The notes beneath the pieces were generated by a model that had not been told where the DNA came from, searched no databases, and saw only the letters and a list, made by a program, of their open reading frames with translations. Positions 9,193 to 20,154 of a stretch of 64,000 bases of DNA are shown here, in pieces. Position numbers and translations under genes: made by a program. Origin of the DNA: Flavisphingopyxis soli (GTDB lineage: Bacteria; Pseudomonadota; Alphaproteobacteria; Sphingomonadales; Sphingomonadaceae); the NCBI RefSeq assembly GCF_007995095.1, contig NZ_VOPY01000002.1, forward strand, positions 310,001 through 374,000, given 5' to 3'. Position 1 is the first letter of the stretch. Each line of letters starts with the position of its first letter.

Positions 9193-9576
9193 TTAGTCGA
9201 GCATGTCGGCCGGCACGCGCCCGCCGTTCTTTTCGAGCTCGCGCATCGTCGCCTTGTGCAGCCAGATGTTCATTTCGGCGCTGCCGTCGAGCGCGCCGGT
9301 ATAGCCCAGTTCGCGGGCCAGCGCCTTGCGGTTGTCGAGGCTCGAATCGATCCCGACGAGTTTCATCAGATCGACGATCGAGCTGCGCCAGTTGAGATCC
9401 TGCTTGGTGTCGGCAGCCTTGGCGGCAAGCACCTGTTCGACGTCGACCGTCTGCGTGGCGGCAGAACTATCGGTTGCCGCGGGTGCCGTGCCGGTGAAGA
9501 CTCCACCAGTGTCGGTCTTTGGCTCGGCCGCCTTGTGACCGAAAATGGCATCCTTGATGCTGCTGAAAATACCCAT
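9193..9576 (-). CDS. DUF3597 family protein
   Basis: 127 residues from the ATG at 9576, chosen because AAGGAA lies seven bases upstream; a slightly longer frame is possible. The N-terminus MGIFSSIKDAIFGHKA is a short amphipathic or membrane-interacting helix. An Ala/Thr-rich linker covers residues 20 to 45, and the C-terminal domain (VEQVLAAKAADTKQDLNWR to the end, with SIVDLMKLVGIDSSLDNRK) matches DUF3597, a small helical domain resembling LysM-associated proteins. No biochemical role is known to me. It lies downstream of nfeD on the same strand with a 118-base gap, so it may have its own promoter. Confidence 0.8.
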   Translation of the reverse strand: MGIFSSIKDAIFGHKAAEPKTDTGGVFTGTAPAATDSSAATQTVDVEQVLAAKAADTKQDLNWRSSIVDLMKLVGIDSSLDNRKALARELGYTGALDGSAEMNIWLHKATMRELEKNGGRVPADMLD

Positions 9577-9694
9577 GAACCGTTCCTTCGAATTTCGAAA
9601 TTGGCCTCGCAACCCGTTGTCGCAAGGCGTTTCGAAGGACCAACGTCTCTGCCCCGGGAAATATCCGCTCCGGAAAGACCGCGGGGGGAATCCT

Positions 9695-10174
9695 TCAGGA
9701 TGGCGTAGCGAGGCTAGACGTCGAAGCCTGCAATGCTTCGACGATCAGGCAGCCGCCATCGGCACCGACGATGCGGACGCGCGCGCCGATTGCGCTGTCG
9801 GGCCCGCGCGCGGGCCAGACGCCGTCGGCGACCTTGACGCGGCCGCGCCCGTCGATGATCGGCGCGACGACGATGACCTCATCGCCGATCAATCGCGCGA
9901 CGCGGTCGTTGAGCATGTCGTCCTCGGTTTCGACCGGATTGGCGAGATACCAGCTGCGCCCGGCATAGCCGCTGACCAGCGAAGCAACCGCGAAGACGAT
10001 CAATTGCTGCGGCACGTCGATCGGCAGGACGAACGAGGCAAGCGCTGTGACTACAGCGGCGATCGCGATCCAGATGAAGAATACGCCCGGCGCGAGCATC
10101 TCGAGAATCGCGAGTGCGATCGCGGCGATCAGCCACCAGCCATAGGCATCGATAGCGGCAAGCCAGTCGCCCAT
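9695..10174 (-). CDS. NfeD-like membrane protein
   Basis: 159 residues. Three or four hydrophobic helices occupy residues 12 to 75 (WWLIAAIALAILEMLAPGVFFIWIA then VVTALASFVLP and LIVFAVASLVSG), followed by a soluble OB-fold-like domain with GDEVIVVAPIIDGRGRVKVADGVWPARG, the standard short NfeD architecture. NfeD proteins pair with SPFH/stomatin proteins in membrane microdomains and quality control. The gene starts on the last base of the SPFH gene, so the pair is translationally coupled. Confidence 0.9.
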   Translation of the reverse strand: MGDWLAAIDAYGWWLIAAIALAILEMLAPGVFFIWIAIAAVVTALASFVLPIDVPQQLIVFAVASLVSGYAGRSWYLANPVETEDDMLNDRVARLIGDEVIVVAPIIDGRGRVKVADGVWPARGPDSAIGARVRIVGADGGCLIVEALQASTSSLATPS

Positions 10175-11163
10175 CAGCCCTTGTCCCGTGCGACCGGCTG
10201 ACGTTCACGCGTGATCGGGATCTGCGTACCCGACGAGCGATCCTCGCTCGCCGACTTGTCTCCGAAGGCATCGCGCGCAAGCTCGCCGATCCCGCCGAGC
10301 GTTCCGATCAGCTGCGTCGCTTCGACCGGGAAGAGGATCGTCTTGGCGTTGGGCGAGGTGGCGAACAGGCTGATCGCCTTCACATAATCCTGCGCGATGA
10401 AATAGTTGATCGCCGCCGAATTGCCGCCGGCGATGGCATCGGAGACGACCTTGGTCGCCTTGGCTTCGGCTTCGGCCTCGCGTTCGCGCGCTTCGGCGTC
10501 GCGAAAGGCGGCTTCCTTGCGTCCCTCGGCCTGCAGGATCTGACCCTGTTTCTCGCCTTCGGAGCGGAGGATTTCAGACGCGCGCGCGCCTTCGGCGTCG
10601 AGGATGTTGGCGCGCTTCTCGCGCTCAGCCTTCATCTGCCGCGCCATCGCGTTGACGATATCCTGCGGCGGACGGATGTCCTTGATCTCGATCCGCGTGA
10701 TCTTGACGCCCCAAGGCGTCGTCGCGTCGTCGATCACCGACAACAGCCGGGCGTTAATCTCGTCGCGCTTTGACAGCGTCTCGTCGAGGTCCATCGACCC
10801 CATGACGGTGCGCAGGTTGGTCGTCGTCAGGTTCATGATCGCATTGTACAGGTCCGAAACCTCATAGGCCGCCTTGGCCGCATCAAGCACCTGGAAGAAG
10901 ACGACCCCGTCGGTCGAGATCATCGCATTGTCCTTGGTGATAATCTCCTGCCCGGGGATATCGAGGACCTGCTCCATCATGTTGACCTTGCGCCCGACGC
11001 CGTAGAAGAACGCCGGGAAGAAGTTGAAGCCCGGGCGCGCGACGGTGGTGAAACGGCCGAAATATTCGATTGTGTATTGATAGCCCTGACGGACGATCTT
11101 GATACTCATCATCAAATATATGATGGCGAATACCGCAAAGGCGGCGGCGAGAATCTCGATCAT
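10174..11163 (-). CDS. qmcA: SPFH/band-7 (stomatin, paraslipin-like) protein
   Basis: 329 residues. An N-terminal membrane anchor (residues 2 to 20) is followed by the SPFH domain: [38 protein letters not shown] and [20 protein letters not shown] long charged coiled coil (about residues 170-235, rich in EAEARE-type repeats) mediates oligomer formation in this family. The C-terminus carries [10 protein letters not shown]. These proteins build ring-like membrane scaffolds and interact with NfeD and with FtsH-type proteases; the symbol follows the closest E. coli homologue. The nfeD gene begins at its last base. Confidence 0.9.
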   Translation of the reverse strand: MIEILAAAFAVFAIIYLMMSIKIVRQGYQYTIEYFGRFTTVARPGFNFFPAFFYGVGRKVNMMEQVLDIPGQEIITKDNAMISTDGVVFFQVLDAAKAAYEVSDLYNAIMNLTTTNLRTVMGSMDLDETLSKRDEINARLLSVIDDATTPWGVKITRIEIKDIRPPQDIVNAMARQMKAEREKRANILDAEGARASEILRSEGEKQGQILQAEGRKEAAFRDAEAREREAEAEAKATKVVSDAIAGGNSAAINYFIAQDYVKAISLFATSPNAKTILFPVEATQLIGTLGGIGELARDAFGDKSASEDRSSGTQIPITRERQPVARDKG

Positions 11164-11232
11164 GACAGTCCCCTATAGGATGGATTGTCGCTATTATGCG
11201 GCCTCGACGACGGGCTTCCAAGGAGAATCGAA

Positions 11233-12069
11233 TTGATAATCGACGCTTTGTCCGCACTCGCGCCCGCGTCGGTGCTCTACGTTCCCGCGCACAAGCCGCG
11301 CGCGATCGCAAAGGCACGCGGTTCGGCCGCCGACATGATCGTCCTCGACCTGGAGGACGCGGTGCCCGCTGCCGACAAGGAGGCCGCGCGCGCAGCGGTG
11401 GCGCAGGCGCTGGTCGAGGGATTTGGCGCTATCGCGATCGCAGTGCGGGTCAATCGCGGCGTGGGAATGGCTGACGACCTACGCGCGCTCGCCGCGTCTC
11501 CTCCCGATTACATCGTCATTCCCAAGGTCGACCGACCCGCCGATCTGCCCGAAAACGCTCCCGTGCCGCTGCTGGCGATGATCGAGACGCCGCTTGGCGT
11601 GCTCGATGCGCGGGCGATTGCGGGCGATTCGCGCGTCGTCGGCCTGATCGCCGGGCTCAACGACCTCGCGCACGAACTGCATTTGCCCAGCGGCATCGAC
11701 CGCGAGGCCCTGTCGCTGTCGCTGCAGGCGATCGTGCTCGTCGCGCGGGCGAGCGGCGTCTGGTGTTTCGACGGCGTGTGCAACGCGATCGATGACGAAC
11801 CTTCGTTCGCTGCCGAAGCCCGCGCGGGCCATCGCCTCGGCTTCGACGGCAAGACCCTGATCCACCCGGCGCAGATTGCAGCGTGCAACGCGGCGTGGGC
11901 GCCAGACCCCGCCGCGGTCGAGGAAGCCCGCCGGATCGTCGCGCTCGATGGCCAGGGCGCACAGCGGTTCGAAGGCCGGATGATCGAGGATATGCACGTC
12001 GCAGCGGCGCGCCGGACGATCGCGCGCGCCGACTTGAATGCGCGCCGCGCTTGCGCCACTAGCGAGTGA
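11233..12069 (+). CDS. HpcH/HpaI aldolase - citrate lyase beta-like (CitE) protein
   Basis: 278 residues from a TTG at 11233, chosen because AAGGAG stands seven bases upstream; an earlier TTG at 11185 lacks a ribosome site. The TIM barrel shows LYVPAHKPRAIAKA, MIVLDLEDAVP with the metal-binding acidic residues, PLLAMIETPLGVLDA and FDGKTLIHPAQI. CitE-like lyases act on CoA-linked C4-C6 acids such as citramalyl-, malyl- or methylmalyl-CoA. A free-standing CitE with no citF/citD neighbour is probably not part of citrate lyase. The stop overlaps the start of the M28 peptidase gene (TGATG). Confidence 0.88.
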   Translation: MIIDALSALAPASVLYVPAHKPRAIAKARGSAADMIVLDLEDAVPAADKEAARAAVAQALVEGFGAIAIAVRVNRGVGMADDLRALAASPPDYIVIPKVDRPADLPENAPVPLLAMIETPLGVLDARAIAGDSRVVGLIAGLNDLAHELHLPSGIDREALSLSLQAIVLVARASGVWCFDGVCNAIDDEPSFAAEARAGHRLGFDGKTLIHPAQIAACNAAWAPDPAAVEEARRIVALDGQGAQRFEGRMIEDMHVAAARRTIARADLNARRACATSE

Positions 12070-13547
12070 TGAACAGATACCTGATCGGGCCAGCATTTTG
12101 CGCCCTTTTCGCCCTCGTCCAACCTCATGCCGTTGCGGCAAAGGACCCGGTCACGCCAAGCCCGGTCAGCGAGGCCGAGCTGCGCGAATCGATCGCGGTG
12201 ATGGCGAGCGATGATTTCGGCGGACGCGAGCCCGGCACTCCGGGCGAAACCAAGACGATTGCCTATATCGCCAAGGAATTCTCGAAAGCTGGCCTCGTGG
12301 GCGCCGCCGATGCCGCGGCGGGATGGCTGGCACCGGTCGATCTCGTCGAGACAGGCCCGGGCGCGAGTGCCTTTTCGCTGGCATCGCCCGACGACAAGCC
12401 CCGCCTGATCGGCGGCAAGGCATTATTGGCCAAGGATGACGGGATCAGCTTCTACAGCGCCGCACCGTCTCGCGAAGTCGTGTTCGACGGTATCGTCGAG
12501 CTGGGATCGGATGACGAACCCGCAACCGATCTGGCCGACAAGCTTGTTATTCTGGCAGCCGGCGACGATTTGCGCACAACGATGGCCGAAGTGACCAGGC
12601 TAGCGGAGCGCAAGCCCGCCGCCGTGCTGATCGCCGTCGGCGACCAGGCGGCATTCGATCGCGCGACAAGCTGGGTTGGCCGCTCGCGCACCACGCTCGC
12701 CAGTCAGGCCGAAGAGGGCAAGGACGCGATTACCGGCTTTGTCACCGGCGACGCGCTGAACGCGATCGATCAGGCCGTCGGGCGCGATGCTCGCGGCGGC
12801 TTCGTCCCGACCAAAGGGACGATCGCGACGCGCAACACGGTGCGCGATTACACGAGCTACAATGTTATCGCGAAGCTGCCGGGCAGAGATCCCGCATCGG
12901 GCGCGGTCATGTTCACCGGTCATTGGGACCATCTCGGGACCTGTCGCCCCGAGGGTGCGCCCGACCGGATCTGCAATGGCGCAGTCGACAATGCGAGCGG
13001 CATTGCGGTGCTGATCGCAGTCGCCAAGCGGCTCGCGCAGATGGGGCCATTCGATCGCGACATCTATTTCGTCGCGACGACGGGGGAAGAAAAGGGCCTG
13101 CTCGGTGCCTATGCGCTAAGCGAGAACCCGCCGGTGCCGCTCGACCGGATCGCCGTTGCGCTCAACATCGATACGATCGCGATCGCGCCGCGCGACGCGA
13201 AGGTGGCGATCATCGGACGGGGCAAGACCGACCTCGACCCCGCGATCGAACATGTCGCGCACACACTCGGTCGTTCGATCGAACGTAGCGACGAAGCCAA
13301 TGCGTTCATCCGGCGGCAGGACGGCTGGGCACTCGCGCAAAAGGGCGTTCCGGCGCTGATGGTCGGTGGATCGTTTTCGGACATGAAACTGCTCGAATTC
13401 TTTCTGTCGGGCGATTATCACGGGCCCGGTGACGAGCTGACCGACGCGACGCCGCTCGGCGGCGCGGCCGAGGATGCCGACCTGCATGTCGCACTGGGCG
13501 CCTATTTTGCCGATACCGAGACCTATCGGGCAAAGCCGAAGGACTAG
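12069..13547 (+). CDS. Secreted M28-family zinc aminopeptidase
   Basis: 492 residues. The signal peptide is MNRYLIGPAFCALFALVQPHAVA. Residues of about 85 to 255 form an inserted (PA-like) region, and the catalytic M28 domain shows the zinc ligands in order: FTGHWDHLG, NGAVDNASGIAVL, ATTGEEKGLLGA and, near the C-terminus, DYHGPGDEL. The enzyme should remove amino acids from peptides in the periplasm or outside. The ATG at 12069 shares a base with the stop of the upstream CitE-like gene, which suggests co-transcription even though no shared pathway is evident. A GTG three bases upstream is an alternative start. Confidence 0.9.
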   Translation: MNRYLIGPAFCALFALVQPHAVAAKDPVTPSPVSEAELRESIAVMASDDFGGREPGTPGETKTIAYIAKEFSKAGLVGAADAAAGWLAPVDLVETGPGASAFSLASPDDKPRLIGGKALLAKDDGISFYSAAPSREVVFDGIVELGSDDEPATDLADKLVILAAGDDLRTTMAEVTRLAERKPAAVLIAVGDQAAFDRATSWVGRSRTTLASQAEEGKDAITGFVTGDALNAIDQAVGRDARGGFVPTKGTIATRNTVRDYTSYNVIAKLPGRDPASGAVMFTGHWDHLGTCRPEGAPDRICNGAVDNASGIAVLIAVAKRLAQMGPFDRDIYFVATTGEEKGLLGAYALSENPPVPLDRIAVALNIDTIAIAPRDAKVAIIGRGKTDLDPAIEHVAHTLGRSIERSDEANAFIRRQDGWALAQKGVPALMVGGSFSDMKLLEFFLSGDYHGPGDELTDATPLGGAAEDADLHVALGAYFADTETYRAKPKD

Positions 13548-13628
13548 CCATCGCAGCGCTCCCCTAGCGCCGGAGGCCCTTACTGGTTACATGGGCCGCC
13601 ACCAGACCGCCCACCGGGCGACAGCTAG

Positions 13629-15113
<1,485 letters not shown>

Positions 15114-15158
15114 TGATCTTTTTTGCGATGAATCGGGCCAGCAAGCAGTCCCTTCGCG

Positions 15159-15238
15159 CGGCACCGGCCCGCGCCGTCTCCCGACCTCCCATAGTATATC
15201 CTGATCGGGTGGTCGGGAGGGGGCGCGGGCCGGTGCCG
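15159..15238. repeat. Long imperfect inverted repeat between guaB and rsmB
   Basis: Arms 15159-15186 and 15211-15238 pair over 28 bp with two mismatches, around a 24-base AT-richer loop (TAGTATATCCTGATC inside). There is no T-run after it, so a simple terminator is less likely; the structure could be a mobile palindromic repeat, or could affect the start of rsmB 26 bases downstream or the 3' end of the guaB mRNA. Confidence 0.8.
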
Positions 15239-15264
15239 ACTTCGCCGGCAGGCGAAAAAGACTC

Positions 15265-16452
15265 ATGACCCCGCAGGCACGCGTACAGGCGGCGATCGAA
15301 ATCCTCGACGAGGTCGTCACTGCCGCGCGCGGCAATGGCGCCGCTGCCGACACGATCGTCGCGCGCTATTTCAAGACGCGGCGCTATGCCGGGTCGAAGG
15401 ACCGGCGCGGCGTTCGCGACCTGGTCTATCGCGCGATCCGCACCTTCGGCGAACCGCCGGCTACGGGCCGCGCGGCGATGATCGGCCTCGCAAAGGACGA
15501 CGCCGATATTTCGGCAAGTTTCGGTGCGAGCGGCCATGCCCCGCCAGCGATCGGCGACAGCGAGATCGCGACAGAGCCCGCTCTCGTTCCCGCCTGGCTA
15601 CGCAAGCGACTGCCCAAATGGCTCGACGACGCCGAACTCGCGGCGCTGCTCGACCGCGCGCCGCTCGACCTGCGCGTCAACCGGCTCAAGAGCGACGTCG
15701 CCACGGTACGCGAGGCGTTTCGCGAGGCTGAACCGATCGCGGGTCTCGCCGACGGCCTGCGCCTGCCACACGGCACGCGCGTCGATGACCGCGCCGCCTA
15801 TCAAGACGGGCTCGTCGAGATCCAGGACGCCGGTAGCCAGCTGATCGTCGAAGCATGCGCCGCAAAACCCGGCGAGACCGTCGTCGACCTGTGCGCCGGA
15901 GCCGGCGGCAAGACACTCGCGCTCGCCGCCGCGATGAACGGCGAGGGCCGGTTGATCGCCTGCGACGCGATCCGCTCGCGCTTCGCCCCCTTGCCCGATC
16001 GCGCAGCGCGCGCAGGTGCGACCCTCGAGATGCGATTGCTCGACATGAACCGCGAGCACGAGGCGCTGGGCGATCTCGTCGGCACCGTCGATCTCGTCCT
16101 GGTCGATGCGCCGTGTTCGGGTACGGGGACATGGCGGCGCAATCCCGAATCGCGCTGGCGCATTACGCCCGCGATGATCCGCACCCTCGCGAACGAACAG
16201 GCGCGCCTGCTCGATATCGCCGCGTCTTTGGTCAAGCCCGGCGGACGGATCGTCTATGCGGTCTGCTCGCTCGTTGAAGAGGAAGGACCCGACCGCGTCG
16301 ATGCCTTCCTCAGCCGCCATTCAGGCTGGTCGCCCGACGATGCCGGTTCGGCTGGCCGTCCGGCGGGGGCGGGCAGAGTGCTCAGCCCCGCGCATGACGG
16401 TTGCGACGGATTCTTTTTCGCCGCATTGAAGGCGAATGACGCGTCCGCTTGA
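15265..16452 (+). CDS. rsmB: 16S rRNA (cytosine-967-C5) methyltransferase RsmB
   Basis: 395 residues. The N-terminal half is the NusB-like RNA-binding domain found in RsmB. The methyltransferase domain has the SAM-binding VVDLCAGAGGKTLALAAAM, the motif IV cysteine in VDAPCSGTGTWRRNPE and the catalytic cysteine in VYAVCSLVEEEG. The product methylates 16S rRNA in the small subunit. The start is the ATG at 15265 shortly after the long inverted repeat; no strong Shine-Dalgarno is seen (GGCGAAAAAG). The TPR gene starts 19 bases after the stop. Confidence 0.92.
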   Translation: MTPQARVQAAIEILDEVVTAARGNGAAADTIVARYFKTRRYAGSKDRRGVRDLVYRAIRTFGEPPATGRAAMIGLAKDDADISASFGASGHAPPAIGDSEIATEPALVPAWLRKRLPKWLDDAELAALLDRAPLDLRVNRLKSDVATVREAFREAEPIAGLADGLRLPHGTRVDDRAAYQDGLVEIQDAGSQLIVEACAAKPGETVVDLCAGAGGKTLALAAAMNGEGRLIACDAIRSRFAPLPDRAARAGATLEMRLLDMNREHEALGDLVGTVDLVLVDAPCSGTGTWRRNPESRWRITPAMIRTLANEQARLLDIAASLVKPGGRIVYAVCSLVEEEGPDRVDAFLSRHSGWSPDDAGSAGRPAGAGRVLSPAHDGCDGFFFAALKANDASA

Positions 16453-16471
16453 TTTGACCTGGGAGACAATA

Positions 16472-16972
16472 ATGCGTTTCACCCCCGCCGCTTTCGGTGC
16501 TGCCCTGATCCTCGCGACGGTCTCGACCGCATCGCTTGGCGCGCCGCCGGCCGAGCCGATCAAGCCTGGTTCGATCGCGCTCGCCGAGGCAGGCCATGCC
16601 GCGCTCGTCGCGGGCAGGACAGACGAGGCAAACGACCTCTATGTCAGCGCGCTGGCGGTCGATCCGCGTAATGCCGCTGCCTATGTTGCCTTGGGCCAGA
16701 TCGCCGAAGCGGAAAATCTCAACGGCAGCGCGATCCGCTATTATCGCGACGCGCTCGCGCTCGCGCCTGATAATCGCGACGCGATTGCCGGCGAAGGGTC
16801 CGCGCTCGCTGAAAAGGGCGCGATCGATCGGGCGCGCGAATCGCTGGCCAGGCTCAAGAAGCTGTGCCGCACCAATTGTCCGCAAGTTGCGACGCTCGAG
16901 CGCGCGATCGCGGCCGGACCGCGTCCCGAAGCGGTCGCCGTCAAACCCGCGGGCGACACCCAGAAAAACTGA
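16472..16972 (+). CDS. Secreted tetratricopeptide-repeat protein
   Basis: 166 residues from the ATG at 16472, preceded by GGGAG. The signal peptide is about residues 1-23 (MRFTPAAFGAALILATVSTA). Two to three TPR units follow: AGHAALVAGRTDEANDLYVS, AAAYVALGQIAEAENLNGSA and NRDAIAGEGSALAEKGAID, with a possible disulfide pair in LCRTNC. It is probably a periplasmic scaffold. Its stop codon abuts the rsmA stop of the opposite strand in the palindrome TGATCA. Confidence 0.85.
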   Translation: MRFTPAAFGAALILATVSTASLGAPPAEPIKPGSIALAEAGHAALVAGRTDEANDLYVSALAVDPRNAAAYVALGQIAEAENLNGSAIRYYRDALALAPDNRDAIAGEGSALAEKGAIDRARESLARLKKLCRTNCPQVATLERAIAAGPRPEAVAVKPAGDTQKN

Positions 16973-17809
16973 TCAGCCGGCCTCGACCGCGCGCGCAATG
17001 GCGATGAATTCCGCGATCGTCAGCGTCTCGGCGCGGCGATCGCTGGCAATATCCGCCGCTGCCAGCGCCTCGATGCCGCCGGGCAGGGCCTTCATCGCCT
17101 GACGCAACATCTTGCGACGCTGACCAAATGCCGCCGCGGTGACACGCGCCATCGTTTTGGGGTGGATTCCGCCCGGAGCCTCGCTTGGCTCGATCAGGAC
17201 GACCGCCGACATCACCTTGGGCGGCGGGGTAAAGGCCGACCGATGGACTGGCAGCGCGATCTTGGCAGTGCTGCGCCACTGGGCGAGGACCGACAGCCGC
17301 CCATAGCTTTTCGATCCCGGCGCGGCGCAGATGCGCAATGCGACCTCGCGCTGGAACATCAATGCCATCGATGTCCATTGCGGCGGCCATATCTCGCTTT
17401 CGAGCCAGCGGGTGAACAAAGCGGTGCCGATATTGTAGGGCAGGTTGGCGACGATGTGGCACGGCGCGTCGCCGAACACATCGGCAATACCGATCTTGAG
17501 CGCGTCGCCTTCGATCACGCGTAGCCGCCCATCCGAAAATTCGTCGAGTTCGGCCAGCGCGGGGATGCAGCGGCGATCCTGTTCGACCGCGACGACATTG
17601 GCCCCGGCGCGGAGCAGCGCGCGCGTCAGGCCGCCGGGGCCGGGTCCAACTTCGAAGAGGTTACGCCCTTTGAGGTCGCCGGGGATCGCGGCGATGCGAT
17701 CGAGCAGCTGTTCGTCGCACAGGAAATTCTGGCCGAGCGCCTTGGTCGCCTTGAGCCCGTGGCGGGCAATGACGTCGCGCAGCGGCGGCAAAGCGCCGCC
17801 GGCGTTCAT
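16973..17809 (-). CDS. rsmA: 16S rRNA (A1518/A1519-N6) dimethyltransferase KsgA
   Basis: 278 residues from the ATG at 17809, which overlaps the pdxA stop by four bases (ATGA); a longer upstream frame is only a shadow of pdxA. The SAM site is LFEVGPGPGGLTRALL and the catalytic motif is VANLPYNIGTAL. The N-terminal KALGQNFLCDEQLLDRI is the family signature. It dimethylates two adjacent adenines near the 3' end of 16S rRNA, a late small-subunit assembly checkpoint. It ends the conserved order lptD-surA-pdxA-rsmA. Confidence 0.95.
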   Translation of the reverse strand: MNAGGALPPLRDVIARHGLKATKALGQNFLCDEQLLDRIAAIPGDLKGRNLFEVGPGPGGLTRALLRAGANVVAVEQDRRCIPALAELDEFSDGRLRVIEGDALKIGIADVFGDAPCHIVANLPYNIGTALFTRWLESEIWPPQWTSMALMFQREVALRICAAPGSKSYGRLSVLAQWRSTAKIALPVHRSAFTPPPKVMSAVVLIEPSEAPGGIHPKTMARVTAAAFGQRRKMLRQAMKALPGGIEALAAADIASDRRAETLTIAEFIAIARAVEAG

Positions 17810-18807
17810 CCGCGGGCCGCGGCGCGGTGAAGCGCCATCTGTTCTGCCATCTTGATCGCCGCGATCATCGCGCCGGGGTGCGCCTGGTTGTGTCCGGCGA
17901 TCTCGAACGCGGTACCGTGATCGGGCGAGGTCCGAACGATCGGCAGGCCGAGCGTCAGGTTGACGCCCTCGTCGAAGAACAGCGTCTTGAGCGGGATCAG
18001 CGCCTGGTCGTGATACATGCACAAGGCCGCGTCATAGGTTGCACGGTGACGCGGCGTGAACATCGCGTCGGGCGTATAAGGCCCGCTGGCATCGACGCCT
18101 TCGGCGCGCAGGCGTTCGATTGCCGGCGCGATGACGGTCTGTTCCTCGCTGCCCAACGCACCGTTTTCCCCAGCGTGCGGATTGAAGCCGGCGACTGCGA
18201 GCCGCGGGCGATCGATGCCGAAGCTGCGGCGCAGGCCGCGGACCGTCGCATGCGCACGCGCAACAATCAGGTCGACGGTGAGCAGGTCCGACACCGCTGC
18301 CAAGGGCACGTGCGTGGTGACCGGAACGACGCGCAGATCGCCGCCTGCCAGCATCATGACCGCATTGGTTTTCGATACACCGCAGCGTTCGGCGATGAAC
18401 TCGGTCTGCCCCGAATGGGTATAGCCGACCTGGTAGAGCTGATGCTTCGATACCGGCGCGGTGATAAAGCCGCGCGCGCCGCCCGATCGCGTCAGGCCGG
18501 CGCCGATTTCAAGCGCGTTGAGTGCACATTGCGCGCCGTCGAGCGTCGGGTTGCCAGGTTGCACCGGATCGCAGCCGGGCAGGTGAATGATCGGCAAGCC
18601 TTCATTGAAGGCCTCGCTCGCCTCGTCGGCATTGTCGATCCGGACGACCGGTCCGTCCCAGACCGCCGCGAGCGAGCCGATATCGCCAACGGCAAAGAAC
18701 GGCGGCAGCGACTCGCGTTCGCGCGCGAGCCATGCCTTGACCGTAATCTCGGGACCAATACCGGCGGGGTCTCCCAGCGATATGACGAATGCTTTCGTCT
18801 GCATCAT
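17806..18807 (-). CDS. pdxA: 4-hydroxythreonine-4-phosphate dehydrogenase
   Basis: 333 residues. PdxA oxidises 4-phosphohydroxy-L-threonine with NAD in the DXP-dependent route to pyridoxal phosphate. Visible signatures are ISLGDPAGIGPEITVKAW at the N-terminus, SGQTEFIAERCG, the metal-ligand segments VTTHVPLAAV and MYHDQALIPLKTLFFDEGVN, and LPIVRTSPDHGTAFEIAG at the C-terminus. It lies 15 bases after surA and overlaps rsmA, as in the classic envelope/ribosome operon of proteobacteria. Confidence 0.95.
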   Translation of the reverse strand: MMQTKAFVISLGDPAGIGPEITVKAWLARERESLPPFFAVGDIGSLAAVWDGPVVRIDNADEASEAFNEGLPIIHLPGCDPVQPGNPTLDGAQCALNALEIGAGLTRSGGARGFITAPVSKHQLYQVGYTHSGQTEFIAERCGVSKTNAVMMLAGGDLRVVPVTTHVPLAAVSDLLTVDLIVARAHATVRGLRRSFGIDRPRLAVAGFNPHAGENGALGSEEQTVIAPAIERLRAEGVDASGPYTPDAMFTPRHRATYDAALCMYHDQALIPLKTLFFDEGVNLTLGLPIVRTSPDHGTAFEIAGHNQAHPGAMIAAIKMAEQMALHRAAARG

Positions 18808-18822
18808 CGGGTTCCCGTGCCT

Positions 18823-20154
18823 TCAGCTATACTGGATCAGCGCATCGAGCCTCAGGTCGCGCAAATAGCGTTTAGCGCGCTTGTCGATCTTGTCATTGAG
18901 CAGCTGTTGCTCAACCACACTGGCGCTCGGTGCGGCAACGTCTGACGGGGTCTCGCGACCGCACAGGACGAGAACGCTGATTCCCTCTTTCTGCGATCCG
19001 AACGGCTGTGTGGCGCGGCCAACGGCTAGTGTCGACAGCGTCGTCTGCAGTTGCGCGGGAAGGTCGCGCATCGCGACATCTTCGCGACTGACCACCTTGG
19101 CGTCGAGCTGCGCCGCAGCCGCATCGACGCTACCGCAGCCATTGAGCTGCTGCGTTGCAGTCACGAATTTGGCCGCCATGGCGTTGCCTGTTTCGGGTGT
19201 CGTGCCAGGGGGGAATGCCATCGTCATCTGTTTCAGGCTGAGAACGGCGTCGCGTGCATCGGCCATCAGGATGCGTTTTACATCGACCAGATAGACGATG
19301 GAGAAGCCCCCGGGCACTTCGATCGGACCGGCCAGTTGACCGGGCTGCAGCTGTGCCGCGGTTTCGGCGAGCGATGCCGGAAGCTGATCGAGGCGGACAT
19401 AGCCGAGATCGCCGCCGACGACCGCGGTCGACGCTTCGGAAAACTGGCGGGCGAATTCGCCGAACGAGCCTCCCTGCTTGATTTTCTCGACGATACGTTC
19501 GGCGTTGTCGAAAGTCGCCTGCGCGGTTTCGGGGCTGGCCGAGAGGTATATTTCGGCGAGCCGGTATTCGGCCGTCCCCTTGGCGAGTTTCATCCGGTCG
19601 ATGATCGCCTGGACTTCTTCGGTACTGACGCTGGTAAACGGTTCGACTTTGCGGCCGAGCAAGCGATCCCACGCCATTTCGGCGCGCAATTGCGAGGCAA
19701 GTGACACCGATGACGAACCGTTGGCGGCGAGCGCCTTGGCGAAGGCTTGCGGAGTCTGGCCGTACTGCGCCGCGACCTGGTTAAATCGGGCAAGCACTTC
19801 TTCGTCGCTAACGACGATGTCGTTGGCCTTGGCTTCCTGAATCTTGAGCTTTTCATCGACCAGCGCGCTGAACACCTGAACCTTGAGCTGTTCGCTCTCC
19901 TCGGGTGAGAGCTTTGCGTTGTTGACGAACGCGAACAGCGCGGTGCGCTGGTCGATGTCGGTCTGGGTAATGATTTCGCCATTGACCCGTGCGGTCGGGC
20001 GATAAACGTTAGGATCGCTCGCCGCCGAAGCATCCGCCGCGGCGGCGCCGGTTGCGCGCTCGTCGATCGTGGTTTGGGCCAGTGCAGCAGCGGCTAGAGC
20101 ACAGCAGGAGGTGCCGAGCACAACCTTCGCCACCACGAAATTCATCGAACGCAT
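18823..20154 (-). CDS. surA: SurA-like periplasmic peptidyl-prolyl isomerase/chaperone
   Basis: About 443 residues from the ATG at 20154; three nearby in-frame ATGs (20160, 20166) make the exact start uncertain. A signal peptide (VVAKVVLGTSCCALAAAALAQ) is followed by a SurA N-terminal chaperone domain (VNGEIITQTDIDQRTALF through the LSPEESEQLKVQVFSALVDE segment), one clear parvulin domain (EYRLAEIYLS to GGFSIVYLVDVK, with FARQFSEAS and GGDLGYV) and a degenerate second one. SurA escorts outer-membrane beta-barrels to the BAM complex; LptD, encoded just upstream in the run, is one of its main clients. Confidence 0.92.
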   Translation of the reverse strand: MRSMNFVVAKVVLGTSCCALAAAALAQTTIDERATGAAAADASAASDPNVYRPTARVNGEIITQTDIDQRTALFAFVNNAKLSPEESEQLKVQVFSALVDEKLKIQEAKANDIVVSDEEVLARFNQVAAQYGQTPQAFAKALAANGSSSVSLASQLRAEMAWDRLLGRKVEPFTSVSTEEVQAIIDRMKLAKGTAEYRLAEIYLSASPETAQATFDNAERIVEKIKQGGSFGEFARQFSEASTAVVGGDLGYVRLDQLPASLAETAAQLQPGQLAGPIEVPGGFSIVYLVDVKRILMADARDAVLSLKQMTMAFPPGTTPETGNAMAAKFVTATQQLNGCGSVDAAAAQLDAKVVSREDVAMRDLPAQLQTTLSTLAVGRATQPFGSQKEGISVLVLCGRETPSDVAAPSASVVEQQLLNDKIDKRAKRYLRDLRLDALIQYS

